From assembly GCF_900155865.1 (NCBI RefSeq), contig NZ_LT707006.1, positions 1,447,626-1,511,625 on the forward strand: 64,000 nucleotides of DNA, written 5' to 3'. Positions within the stretch are counted from its first letter, which is position 1; each line of letters begins with the position of its first letter. The notes under the pieces were generated by a model, which saw nothing but the letters and a program-made list of their open reading frames with translations, did not search any database and was not told the DNA's origin. The position numbers and the translations under genes were made by a program. Positions 9,112 to 18,030 of the stretch are shown piece by piece. The stretch is from Bacteroides bouchesdurhonensis (GTDB taxonomy: Bacteria > Bacteroidota > Bacteroidia > Bacteroidales > Bacteroidaceae).

Positions 9112-10521
9112 TTATTCTGTTGTCATATAACGAATACCTTTATTATCAATATCTCCAATGTAGAAGATATCTTCATCGGGGTCGTAAGTAAGACCGGACG
9201 GTTGATTGAAACGTGCTTCCATCAACGGATTACCGTCTACATATCCCCAGACTTTACCGTCAGCGTTTTCATTGCTTCGTCCGGCTACAAGGGAAGCTAC
9301 CCCATAAGGATCTAATTTCCAGATACAGTGATTATCTCTGTCGCAGAAGTAGAAATCATACTGATCTTGGTCAGGACCAATTCCTTCTCCGTATTTTTCA
9401 TTTTTAACGAATACACCGAATTCAGGTTTTTTAAATCGGGCAGCACCTCCGGTTCCTTCCTTGAAGTCTTTGTTATTCATGTTTCCGGCAATAACCGTAG
9501 GATTACCAAATGTTTTAGCCACCGGATCATAATCGGCTCTGAACACCGCTCCGAAGCCGTCGGAAAGCATATACATGAATTTATTGGACGGGTGTTTGAA
9601 TAACAGCGTGTGTGAACCGCCTACTGACGAGATCTGGCTCAGGCTGAAGGCAACTTCTGCATTGCTATCGATATTCGGAATGGCTCCGTTACGTATCATT
9701 TTGTAGACTTTACCCTCCCACCAAGTGGTATAAAAGATTGTTCCATCGTCCATATACACTAAACTGTAAGAGGTCTTACCATAGTTGTAGGGACGGATTC
9801 GTCTGAAATTCTCACGACGGAGAGAATAATAGATGTTTGCGCGACTAGTGTTGTCCTGACCATGGTCATCGGTAAACAGCAACGTATCTCCGTCTGCACT
9901 GAACGTGAAGGAGTACATGGTGCTGTATCCTGTTCTAGGGAAGAGGCGTTTCACAGTCCGTTGCGTCAAATTAACCAAATGAAGGCCGTCGTAATAGTTT
10001 GAAGAGAAAAGTAATCGGTCGTCCCCCTCCTTGTATTGGGGATCGAACACCATACAATCGTTGGAAGGAATAGAAGCTCCTTCATCAAACGAACCTTCTT
10101 GAAATGCAGAATTATTATCCTCATCTACTTTACGTAACAAGGTACCTACAATTGTTTCAGGAGCATACTGAAACTCCTGTTCGAATGTATGTTCTGCAAC
10201 TGTTTGTCCATCTGGTCCATCTACACGAATATTGATTATTCCATTAAAGGCTTTGGGAGGAACCATACAATAAATGTTTTTTCCATCGGCTCCAATAGTT
10301 TTGGTTTTTTCTCCACCGATTGTGATATGAATTTTGGTAGGATCACTTCCAAAATTACTGCCCTCAATGTATAGTCGAGTTCGCATACCTCCCTCTTTGG
10401 GACTGAAATCTGTAAACACTACCGGCTGGGATGGGTCGTACTGTGTAGAATCGACTTTATCATCCTTACAACCGATAAAGGATAAACAGCAAATAAGTGC
10501 TGTGATTAAGTGATTTTTCAT
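9112..10521 (-). CDS. IPT/TIG and NHL-repeat surface lipoprotein, first gene of SusCD operon
   Basis: This 469-aa protein has a lipoprotein signal ending CCLSFIGC. Residues about 30-115 form an IPT/TIG domain ('FTDFSPKEGGMRTRLYIEGS', 'ITIGGEKTKTI'). The rest is a set of NHL/beta-propeller-like repeats, including 'FSADGDTLLFTDDHG' and 'CDRDNHCIWKLDPYGVASLV', and the end 'FNQPSGLTYDPDEDIFYIGD'. Proteins of this architecture commonly lead Bacteroides glycan-uptake operons and are taken as surface glycan-binding proteins. It is the first gene, preceded by about 1 kb of AT-rich DNA that must hold the operon promoter. Confidence 0.85.
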   Translation of the reverse strand: MKNHLITALICCLSFIGCKDDKVDSTQYDPSQPVVFTDFSPKEGGMRTRLYIEGSNFGSDPTKIHITIGGEKTKTIGADGKNIYCMVPPKAFNGIINIRVDGPDGQTVAEHTFEQEFQYAPETIVGTLLRKVDEDNNSAFQEGSFDEGASIPSNDCMVFDPQYKEGDDRLLFSSNYYDGLHLVNLTQRTVKRLFPRTGYSTMYSFTFSADGDTLLFTDDHGQDNTSRANIYYSLRRENFRRIRPYNYGKTSYSLVYMDDGTIFYTTWWEGKVYKMIRNGAIPNIDSNAEVAFSLSQISSVGGSHTLLFKHPSNKFMYMLSDGFGAVFRADYDPVAKTFGNPTVIAGNMNNKDFKEGTGGAARFKKPEFGVFVKNEKYGEGIGPDQDQYDFYFCDRDNHCIWKLDPYGVASLVAGRSNENADGKVWGYVDGNPLMEARFNQPSGLTYDPDEDIFYIGDIDNKGIRYMTTE

Positions 10522-11533
10522 AAAAAAAATAGTTAAATGGTTGAAATATATTATATCGAATAAATAAGGCTGGAATATATCAAAACATATATTCTAATTA
10601 CTTTATTTTGTATAACTTAATATAAAAGAAACGCTTTAGTTAAAAGGCAACTAAATTTTTAAAATGAAATACATGATTTTTCTATCTCTTTTTTAGAACT
10701 CCTCCTTCATAATAAAGAATGTAAGTATTGGCATACTATAATTTTTGTGTACGTAATTTTTAGTATTAGATCATTAGATTTCATAATTGTATTATGTTTA
10801 AAATTCTTCGTGTTTTTTATTGATTGTAGATTAATTAATAATGCAAATATATAATTTATGGGCAATAAAACAAAGCATTTATGAACAAAAAAATCATGTT
10901 TTCCTTAAAATAGCTTCAGATTTATGAAAAAGTTTATAGTTAAGCTGTTGATAGTTAATTGCTTGGTGGATGAAGGCGAAATCTATTAGTGAAAAGAAAC
11001 AATAATATTAAGGTATCACTCGATAATATATTGTGAAAATTCCCATGTTCTGAATATTTAATATTTACAGTGCCACTAAAAATGTTGTTAATGGATTTGA
11101 ATGTAATTATTTCTTTTGGAAATTTTCTAATAGATATCCTCAGTAGCGTCTTTCTCATGTTACAAATTTACTTATTTGTACAGTGTTCTCTCATGGTTAA
11201 ACCTCTTTTTAATTTTAAATCGGGTGCACCGGTAGTGGATGATATGATAACCTGTATGACTTCAAATATTAAATTTCGGGAAGTCTTTTTCTAATTGATA
11301 CATAGGATTTTCTGTATTGGAAACTTTTGAGTATTGATTTGGAGAAAAACAACGTATTCCAGACCTTTGCAGGTTTTAAATAGAGGTTTTGATTGTGATA
11401 GAATTGTAATACTGACCGTACTTTCATAAATACGTAGCAGTTTTTTCTGTATTAAGAGCATATTTAAAGTATTTTTATTTTTGAATCGGAATAATTTTTT
11501 GATTTATATAGATTAAAGTTATGAAAAAAAAGG
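10522..11533. other. AT-rich intergenic region (about 1 kb), promoter region of SusCD operon
   Basis: This is a stretch of very high A+T with no convincing gene. It lies between the leftward operon and the rightward 211-codon frame. I did not find a full TTTG/TAnnTTTG promoter with correct spacing. A short piece around 11220-11290 looks more coding-like (a frame ending SNIKFREVFF), but it has no recognisable family or start signal and could be a gene remnant. Confidence 0.5.
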
Positions 11534-12169
11534 ATGTCAGTGGGTTGTCCGTTTAAAGAGCAGCCGATTAGTTCGCATATACGAGTACAATGTTTGTTGT
11601 TTCTAGAAGATACATTAAGAAATTTTTATGTTCCTTTTGCCCGACAGGTGAACGAATCTTATTCTGATCAAGAAAAAAAGTTGCTTGCCCGAATCATCAG
11701 GCTACTTACATTCAGGATGGAGGGACAGCTTTTCGAACCTTGTTTTTCTTGCAAATCTGTTCGGCATGAGTTTATTTCGTTTTTTTGTGCTCAAAATTAT
11801 TTTCGATTTACTTTATCGACTAGGTGCCCGTTTAGTATAACTGCTCGCACAAAATGCCTTCATGAGTTAGTTATTAAATTGAGATGTTTTTTTGTCTGTC
11901 AGATCGATCGTTGTTCTGTTCGTGAACGGAAAATACTTTCTCGAGTTAAAAGAATTCTTGTTCATCAGCTTAGGGGTACGTCAGAATATGATTTACTTAA
12001 GAAGAAGCATAAGGCACAAATTACAAAGGTAGAACAACAGGAATTGCGAAAACAAAAGAAAGATGAACAACGGATGAAACACATTAGTCTTTATTTATAT
12101 AATCCGCTTTCGCAGAAGTATAGGAATAAAAAGAAAAAGTTATTTCAACGTATGGAAAAAGAGAAATAG
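11534..12169 (+). CDS. Hypothetical basic Cys-rich protein starting at an A8 tract
   Basis: This 211-codon frame matches no family I recognise. It has about ten cysteines in the first 120 residues and a Lys/Gln-rich, probably helical C-terminal end. The first ATG upstream (11521) is followed by eight A residues (11524-11531) and runs out of frame after 11 codons. With seven A residues that ATG would read MKKRMSVG and join this frame. Either translation starts at 11534, or the A tract switches or has broken the gene. It is the only rightward gene in this section and converges on the orphan RHS fragment. It could be a decayed gene; no function is claimed. Confidence 0.4.
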   Translation: MSVGCPFKEQPISSHIRVQCLLFLEDTLRNFYVPFARQVNESYSDQEKKLLARIIRLLTFRMEGQLFEPCFSCKSVRHEFISFFCAQNYFRFTLSTRCPFSITARTKCLHELVIKLRCFFVCQIDRCSVRERKILSRVKRILVHQLRGTSEYDLLKKKHKAQITKVEQQELRKQKKDEQRMKHISLYLYNPLSQKYRNKKKKLFQRMEKEK

Positions 12170-12193
12170 CAGAAGGTGTATTTCTAAAAAGAT

Positions 12194-12535
12194 TAACTGA
12201 TCGTATGTGAAGCGATAGCCATGGGTAGTATCTTCCTTTCCCGCTTTCCAGGTCATACTGCTAATATTACCGTTGTAACAGGGAGTTCCTGTTCCGTTGG
12301 TATAGTACAAGTGCTGAGTGAATAATGGGTTTAGAGTAGCAGTGAGCCAGCCGCGCAGGTTGTATTGATTGGTAGTAGTCAGAGATTTACTTCCGTTACT
12401 TCTTGTAGCACTGGTGAGACGTCCTAATTCGTCATATCCGTAAGAAAGTTTAGCGGATATTGAACCATTGACCTTGTGCAAGTTTGTCAGCAGTCGTCCG
12501 TTGTGGTCGTAGGTCATGGCTTGTGTAAATGAAGT
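12194..12535 (-). pseudogene. Orphan fragment of RHS core, 342 bp
   Basis: Aligned by eye to 14673-15014 (constant offset of 2479 bp, no gaps), it differs at one internal position in about 337 bp (Val for Ile), plus a second mismatch at the edge of homology. It encodes RHS residues about 858-970, containing YD-repeats such as 'SYGYDELGRLTSA'. At the left end the frame continues for 17 unrelated codons and stops. There is no start signal, no toxin tip and no immunity gene attached. It lies in the same orientation as the intact gene, just past the operon terminator. The near identity means a recent duplication or gene conversion. Confidence 0.9.
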
Positions 12536-12550
12536 GATGAACACAAAATA

Positions 12551-12585
12551 TCATACCAGAGTGGATTAAAAGTGCTCTGGTATGA
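12551..12585 (-). terminator. Terminator of RHS toxin/immunity operon
   Basis: The perfect 11-bp stem TCATACCAGAG/CTCTGGTATGA has a 13-nt loop and lies 15 nt past the stop of the lipoprotein gene. Leftward it is followed by TATTTTG; rightward it is followed by ATTTTT, so it may work both ways. Confidence 0.75.
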
Positions 12586-12599
12586 TTTTTAATCAACTA

Positions 12600-13187
12600 T
12601 CAATGTCTATCAACCGAAATTAGAAAATACAAATCTTCTCTTCTGTCCATTATAATGAATCGTTTTTTAAATTCATCAGTTAGAGTTTGTTTTTCTGGAA
12701 GAACAGCTAAATAAGCTGGTGGACCAATTTTTGTATATTTATCAATCTTGTAATAATTAATATAGAACTCAAATTTTCCGTCGTGATAGGAGATTTGCTC
12801 GTTACGATAAATTCCGTATTTCCCTAAAATTTTCAGACTTAGTTTTAGTTCTTGCCATTCTTCTGGTTTCAATCCCGGTATATTTTGTACAGTATCGACA
12901 TCTGCCTGCCAGTTAGGGTTGTATCGTCCTTCCTGTATAGAATCATTTGGATCATAATTCAGTGTTGAATAAAGTAATCCTATTCTTCCTAATTCTAAAT
13001 CACCGAATTCGGCATGAAACCTGCTTGAATATTTAGGCAACACTTCTATCTTCTTCATATATTTTTCCGATTTAAGTATTGCATTCCTTAATTCTGATAC
13101 ACTCTCGATATCGTCTAATACGTACTCATTTTTACATGAAATCAACACAAAAACTATACTTAATAATATGAATTTACATTTATGCAT
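12600..13187 (-). CDS. Lipoprotein next to RHS toxin, candidate immunity protein
   Basis: This 195-aa protein has a signal peptide and lipobox (FVLISC at Cys18). The mature part is polar with alternating charged and aromatic residues and no domain I recognise. The gene begins 6 nt after the stop of the RHS gene and is followed by a terminator, so the two are translationally linked and end the operon. In polymorphic toxin systems the gene directly after the toxin tip usually encodes its immunity protein. A lipoprotein would meet an incoming toxin in the periplasm or at the outer membrane. The immunity role is inferred from position only; a host lipoprotein helping display of the RHS protein is the alternative. 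Confidence 0.65.
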   Translation of the reverse strand: MHKCKFILLSIVFVLISCKNEYVLDDIESVSELRNAILKSEKYMKKIEVLPKYSSRFHAEFGDLELGRIGLLYSTLNYDPNDSIQEGRYNPNWQADVDTVQNIPGLKPEEWQELKLSLKILGKYGIYRNEQISYHDGKFEFYINYYKIDKYTKIGPPAYLAVLPEKQTLTDEFKKRFIIMDRREDLYFLISVDRH

Positions 13188-13193
13188 ACCTGA

Positions 13194-16100
13194 TTATTCT
13201 TTAAAATGTTTATTATAATATTCGAAACCTTGTCTAATCATGTAATTATCCTTTTCTTCATCTCCATAAGACAAAATAGAATGGGGAACATTAGGCTTGG
13301 ATAATTGATTTATACCTGCACCAACTTGTAATATAAATTTTGATAATCCAAAAGCTTTCCCGGCTACTCCATAATTGAAATTGCCAAAGTCGTCATAACG
13401 AAGTAATTTACCATCATAGAAGGCATACTTATTTTTGAAAGCTTTCTCGTTTTTCGTCGAAAATTCTCCCCCTTCTGCATTTTTAATGTCAAATGGTGCT
13501 CCATCAGTGACTAATTCCCTAAAAGCAGCAAGTTTTCTTTTGTATTTCCCTACACCACCCATTAGAATTTTTGACTCCTTTTTTTCAAGCTTTTGATTCA
13601 TCTCGGTAAAGTAATCATTAGTTTTCTTTAAAAAAGCATTAAATACTTTTGTTTTCTCAGGAATATCTTCTTTTAATCCAAGATTAGTGACTTCGGTTAT
13701 TAATTTACTTTCAACTTCTTTGGTGTTTACAACATAAACCTTGTTATCTTTAATGCCATCACTAAAAAGGAACTTTCCTGTATAACCGCTATAATAATCT
13801 CCATAAAACATACCTGTTGGATCAATAAATCTCATCGGATTATTTGTACAGTAGATATACGGACTAATAGAATAGTACTTTTCCGCCATCGGATCCACCA
13901 CCTGCCATCTTCCTATCGCCGCATCATACTGTCTTGCCCCGTAGTCATACCAGTTCAGTCCGTTCTTCGTATCCATTTCCTTGCCGTTATACTTGTACGA
14001 CTGGATTGACGAAGTATTTGCGAATATACCTCCGAAGGGATAGTAATGATTCACCTCCTCCACATTTCCATTCTGATCGGCTACCACACGATTGTTACCT
14101 TGATGATCCTGCAAGTAATAATGATACTTGTTATCATTCAACGAAACAAAACCAGCTTCTGTCAATACTGTCTTTGGAGTTCCGTTTTCAAAGATCACGC
14201 TGCCGCAGTATTCAGTGGTAGTAGTGCCTCCCGCGATGCTATGTACAGCCCGTAGTTTTTTTCCTGCTGCATCATATAGGTAAGAAACATAATTTCCGCC
14301 TTCAAATTCAATACGGTCCGGTAAATTTAGGTAATTATATTGGATATCGGTAATTTTTTTATTCAAATCTTTTGTTAAACTTCCATTGTCGTCGTATTCA
14401 TACTCTGTAGCTAACTTAGCGTTGTCTTTGAATTCAAAACCATTGTTGTATGTCGGAGCTGTTGCAGCGTCGTTCACACTTGTCAGTTGATTGCCGTTGA
14501 GATTCATCGTAAGGTTATCTATCAGTCCATAACTGGTGGCAAAAACCTGTCCGTAGCGTTTGAGCCCGAGGATATTTCCGTTCTTGTCGTAACCGGTTAT
14601 TTGCTCGTCGTAGCGGTAGGGTACGGGCGAAAGCGTTTCTCCTTCTCCATACATAGCGTTCTTCAGTCTGGATAACTGATCGTATGTGAAGCGATAGCCA
14701 TGGGTAGTATCTTCCTTTCCCGCTTTCCAGGTCATACTGCTAATATTACCGTTGTAACAGGGAGTTCCTGTTCCGTTGGTATAGTACAAGTGCTGAGTGA
14801 ATAATGGGTTTAGAGTAGCAGTGAGCCAGCCGCGCAGGTTGTATTGATTGGTAGTAGTCAGAGATTTACTTCCGTTACTTCTTGTAGCACTGGTGAGACG
14901 TCCTAATTCGTCATATCCGTAAGAAAGTTTAGCGGATATTGAACCATTGATCTTGTGCAAGTTTGTCAGCAGTCGTCCGTTGTGGTCGTAGGTCATGGCT
15001 TGTGTAAATGAGGTCCAGGCTATACCGTCATAACTGGTCAGGATATTTCCGCTAAAGTCATATTTAAACTTCCGGACATGTACTTTTCCGTTGATTTCTG
15101 TGCTGTAGGTTTGTACCGGACGTTGGTAATAGTCGTAATACATAGTTGTATACAGCAATTGATCCGTTCCCAATACGCGGGAGATCATTCCGGTTTGCTG
15201 ACCTTTGCATTTTAGCGGTTCCGAGTCGTCGCTATAGCGCAGCCCGTATTGTGTATCTTCCACATAATTATAGGCTGTAGTAAATTGTGAATTTACTTTT
15301 TTATAGTCGTACGTATCATAGTAGATCACTTCCTGCATTTCCAGTTTCGACTTATTGATAAGATAATGTATAGTATATCCGTAGAACGAAGTATTGTCTT
15401 TCTCATCAAAATTGATCATCATGAAGTTTATATTTGGTTGCTCTTCACCGTTGTAAATAGCAGTTAGTACTTTTCTTCCAAGTTGATCATAGAAAAAACA
15501 TTTCCATTTGTTTTGCGCTTTCATTTTCGCGTCCTGAGTTAGCAATAAACGTCCTTTCTTATCATAGGTATAGTTTACCCATTTTGCTCCCGGCATTTTT
15601 TTACCAGAGTAATTGTTCAATCCGTCATAGCGATATTGGTATGCGTATAACTCCAACACTTTTTGCAGTCCGAGAACCTGTAACTTCTCGATAGCCAGAG
15701 GCGGCAACACGAAACAGAGGTTACCGAAATCATCATATACTTGATAAGTATCCAATGTATCTTTTTCATTTATCGAGCGAGACAAGATGTTCTGTCCTAA
15801 TTTATCTATATAAACATACGTCAGGTGTCCGTCTTCGTCCTTATTTTCGGTCACAGTCAGTTCGCCAGTTGCATAATAGCCTTTTGGGGAGATCTGAGGA
15901 TTTGCTTTCGTGCCTGTAACAGTGAAAAGACGGCATTGTGCAGCAGACGTATTGGTCAGATAGTTCGTCTTTTCGCTATGTCCGGAGGTGTGCCAACTGC
16001 TTCCGGGATTATACTTCTCGATCAGCCGATTCAACGGTGAACCGTCGTATATTGACTTTTCATAAGCAAATGCGTCATTATATTGGCTTTGGGCGTATTG

Positions 16101-17585
16101 ACGAACTGTCTGTATCGGCAGAAACGTTCCTTTGTTTAAGTTCACTACAGAAAGCCAGGTGCAACTATCCCGGTACATCCGGTCATATTCTTTCGTATTG
16201 ACGATATCTTTCATATGGGGGCTGGCTCCAGATTGTACAGTTTGTTCTGTCCTTCCGAATACATCGGCATACACAATGTTTTGACCGGCATACTTCGGGT
16301 TCTTCATATCTACCATAGAAGGCATGTATGCAATGGGCTTTGTAGTAATGATGTAATTTTTGTTCTCATCTACTTGGTGTGTCGGTTTTCTTCCTGTCAC
16401 GTTCAGGTCTGTTAAATAAGAAGCTCCCTCTGTTGTGAGATAATAAATCCCGGGGGATAAACGGTTTCTGTTCAGACATTGTATGTATTCTTCCGAACCG
16501 GATTTTTGGATAAGATGATGGCTTGCGTCATATAATGCTATTGTAGTAGGAGTATTATCTTTGGGGGTCCAAACAGGGACTTCAATGCTAATATCCATGA
16601 TATCCTTAATTTCAAAACAGTGGAAAATGGTTTCCCCGTAAGCATGACTATATTGATGGGTATAACACAGGCTATCCGCATAACTTCCCATGTCGTACGG
16701 TTGTTCCCAATCGGTTCCCGTATTGTTTACCACACATGTTACGTCCAGTCCCGCTTGGGCACATACCTCTCCTTGATAAATGACTTGGATATAATATTCT
16801 CCTGCTTTCAGTTTGGCGTCTTTTATTTGCGGGACCCCTGTATCTGTCAGTGGAAACGATTCGCTGGTTTTCGAAAGGCCGCTTACAGATATGATCGGGT
16901 GCATGGCTGCCGGACCTTGATGAACGATACTCAGGAGACTTAGTTCACTTAGTTTGAGTTTATAATAAATGATGGTTTTTCCAAACATGCCGGGGGTTAC
17001 TTCTTTGTGAGTCCCATTTGAGAAAGTTCCCAGATCAACGGCATTGGTACGGCTACATCCGATAGCCGAGAAATAAAGATTCGTAGCCAATAGTCCGTTA
17101 CCGCTCCGGCCTCCTTCACAGAAAAGAGCGTATTCTCCCGGGTCAAGAGATCGAAAAATAAGTGGACACTGGCTAGGTATCTTGGTGAGATCTTCATCAT
17201 ACGTAAGGCCGAACATTTTTTCGTATGCTATTGCTGTTTGAACTTTCGCACTGTTTGTCGCTCCGTCGATGATCTTTGCCGGGAGTGTACTATTCAGTGG
17301 TTTGTATGCAAGGAACATTTGGCTGGATGAAAGCCTTGATCCCATTGCATTGGCTGTAAATAAGGTTGAATGATTATTGATTGTAAAGGTGTAGATAACG
17401 TCATTGGAAGGATCCGCGTATACATCAGTCGCTCTTTCCGTATCAAACGTATGGTGGACAACTTTCGTAACGTCATTTATATCTATGTTGAACCTCACGC
17501 CCCCTTCCGGAGGAGGTGTGCCTTGTCCGCTGGCTATACTGGCAATTGCCACCAAGCATATTATAAAAACTAAATATCTTTTCAT
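13194..17585 (-). CDS. RHS-repeat secreted polymorphic toxin with type-44-like C-terminal tip
   Basis: This 1463-aa protein has a Sec signal peptide (cut near IASG). The N-terminal beta-rich region (about 20-400) is followed by a DUF6443-like block ('NYIITTKPIAYM' to 'GQNIVYADVFGRTEQTV'). YD/RHS repeats run from about 620 to 1190 ('YTYDKKGRLLLTQD', 'SYGYDELGRLTSA', 'YRYDEQITGYDKNGNILG'). The RHS-associated core box is 'YDYGARQYDAAIGRWQVVDP', ending 'RFIDPTGM' near residue 1259. The last 204 residues are the tip. Its end ('YDDFGNFNYGVAGKAFG', 'VGAGINQL', 'DEEKDNYMIRQGFEYY') fits my memory of polymorphic toxin type 44, a predicted RNase family. RHS proteins enclose the tip in a beta cocoon. A candidate immunity lipoprotein follows by 6 nt and an SpvB-like gene precedes by 16 nt. 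The tip identity needs a profile search. Confidence 0.85.
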   Translation of the reverse strand: MKRYLVFIICLVAIASIASGQGTPPPEGGVRFNIDINDVTKVVHHTFDTERATDVYADPSNDVIYTFTINNHSTLFTANAMGSRLSSSQMFLAYKPLNSTLPAKIIDGATNSAKVQTAIAYEKMFGLTYDEDLTKIPSQCPLIFRSLDPGEYALFCEGGRSGNGLLATNLYFSAIGCSRTNAVDLGTFSNGTHKEVTPGMFGKTIIYYKLKLSELSLLSIVHQGPAAMHPIISVSGLSKTSESFPLTDTGVPQIKDAKLKAGEYYIQVIYQGEVCAQAGLDVTCVVNNTGTDWEQPYDMGSYADSLCYTHQYSHAYGETIFHCFEIKDIMDISIEVPVWTPKDNTPTTIALYDASHHLIQKSGSEEYIQCLNRNRLSPGIYYLTTEGASYLTDLNVTGRKPTHQVDENKNYIITTKPIAYMPSMVDMKNPKYAGQNIVYADVFGRTEQTVQSGASPHMKDIVNTKEYDRMYRDSCTWLSVVNLNKGTFLPIQTVRQYAQSQYNDAFAYEKSIYDGSPLNRLIEKYNPGSSWHTSGHSEKTNYLTNTSAAQCRLFTVTGTKANPQISPKGYYATGELTVTENKDEDGHLTYVYIDKLGQNILSRSINEKDTLDTYQVYDDFGNLCFVLPPLAIEKLQVLGLQKVLELYAYQYRYDGLNNYSGKKMPGAKWVNYTYDKKGRLLLTQDAKMKAQNKWKCFFYDQLGRKVLTAIYNGEEQPNINFMMINFDEKDNTSFYGYTIHYLINKSKLEMQEVIYYDTYDYKKVNSQFTTAYNYVEDTQYGLRYSDDSEPLKCKGQQTGMISRVLGTDQLLYTTMYYDYYQRPVQTYSTEINGKVHVRKFKYDFSGNILTSYDGIAWTSFTQAMTYDHNGRLLTNLHKINGSISAKLSYGYDELGRLTSATRSNGSKSLTTTNQYNLRGWLTATLNPLFTQHLYYTNGTGTPCYNGNISSMTWKAGKEDTTHGYRFTYDQLSRLKNAMYGEGETLSPVPYRYDEQITGYDKNGNILGLKRYGQVFATSYGLIDNLTMNLNGNQLTSVNDAATAPTYNNGFEFKDNAKLATEYEYDDNGSLTKDLNKKITDIQYNYLNLPDRIEFEGGNYVSYLYDAAGKKLRAVHSIAGGTTTTEYCGSVIFENGTPKTVLTEAGFVSLNDNKYHYYLQDHQGNNRVVADQNGNVEEVNHYYPFGGIFANTSSIQSYKYNGKEMDTKNGLNWYDYGARQYDAAIGRWQVVDPMAEKYYSISPYIYCTNNPMRFIDPTGMFYGDYYSGYTGKFLFSDGIKDNKVYVVNTKEVESKLITEVTNLGLKEDIPEKTKVFNAFLKKTNDYFTEMNQKLEKKESKILMGGVGKYKRKLAAFRELVTDGAPFDIKNAEGGEFSTKNEKAFKNKYAFYDGKLLRYDDFGNFNYGVAGKAFGLSKFILQVGAGINQLSKPNVPHSILSYGDEEKDNYMIRQGFEYYNKHFKE

Positions 17586-17601
17586 ATTGGATTTCTTTTT
17601 A

Positions 17602-18030
17602 TTATTCTGTGTAATGATAATTATTATATTCCATCAACTGGAGTTTCCCGTTCTCTTCTACACGATACGTTTTGCTCAGTCGTCCACTCCGGTCGTATTG
17701 GTAAAAGGAGTCGCGTTTGGTAGGATCGGAAAGATGTTTTATTCCTATTTGAGGTTCGTATTCATACAGCGTGATATGTGCATTCGGCAGTTTCCCGCGT
17801 AAATCCTCCAGTTCGGGTTTATCGGGGTCGTTCATTGAATATTCTTCCGGTTTCATGCCCAATGCCTCCTTTACAGCCTTATAAGTGGAACCTTTAATTT
17901 CAGCCGCCATCATCGTAGGGGATGTCCAGATATAAATAATTTCCTCTTTATCGGTATGAATGTTGTAAGTAATCAGGTTTCCATATCGATCATAATTGTT
18001 ATAATATTCAATGCCGTACATGTATTTCAT
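17602..18030 (-). CDS. C-terminal part of SpvB-like protein, out of frame past the G8 tract
   Basis: This 142-codon frame opens at ATG 18030, directly after the eight-G tract on this strand. It carries YD-repeat-like sequence ('YNNYDRYGNLITYN', 'FYQYDRSGRLSKTYRVEENG') and has no signal peptide. If the tract had seven G residues, the frame at 18008-20620 would read ATA GGG GGG GCC ATG and continue here, giving one protein of about 1005 aa. I therefore take this as the normal C-terminal end of the upstream protein, separated by slipped-strand variation or by a sequencing error. Independent restart at 18030 is possible but unsupported by a ribosome-binding site. Confidence 0.6.
   Translation of the reverse strand: MKYMYGIEYYNNYDRYGNLITYNIHTDKEEIIYIWTSPTMMAAEIKGSTYKAVKEALGMKPEEYSMNDPDKPELEDLRGKLPNAHITLYEYEPQIGIKHLSDPTKRDSFYQYDRSGRLSKTYRVEENGKLQLMEYNNYHYTE

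Noticed and set aside
11070..11294. 74-codon rightward frame in AT-rich DNA
   Set aside because: No family, no start signal and low coding character except the last part; an opposite frame overlaps it. Left as a possible remnant only.
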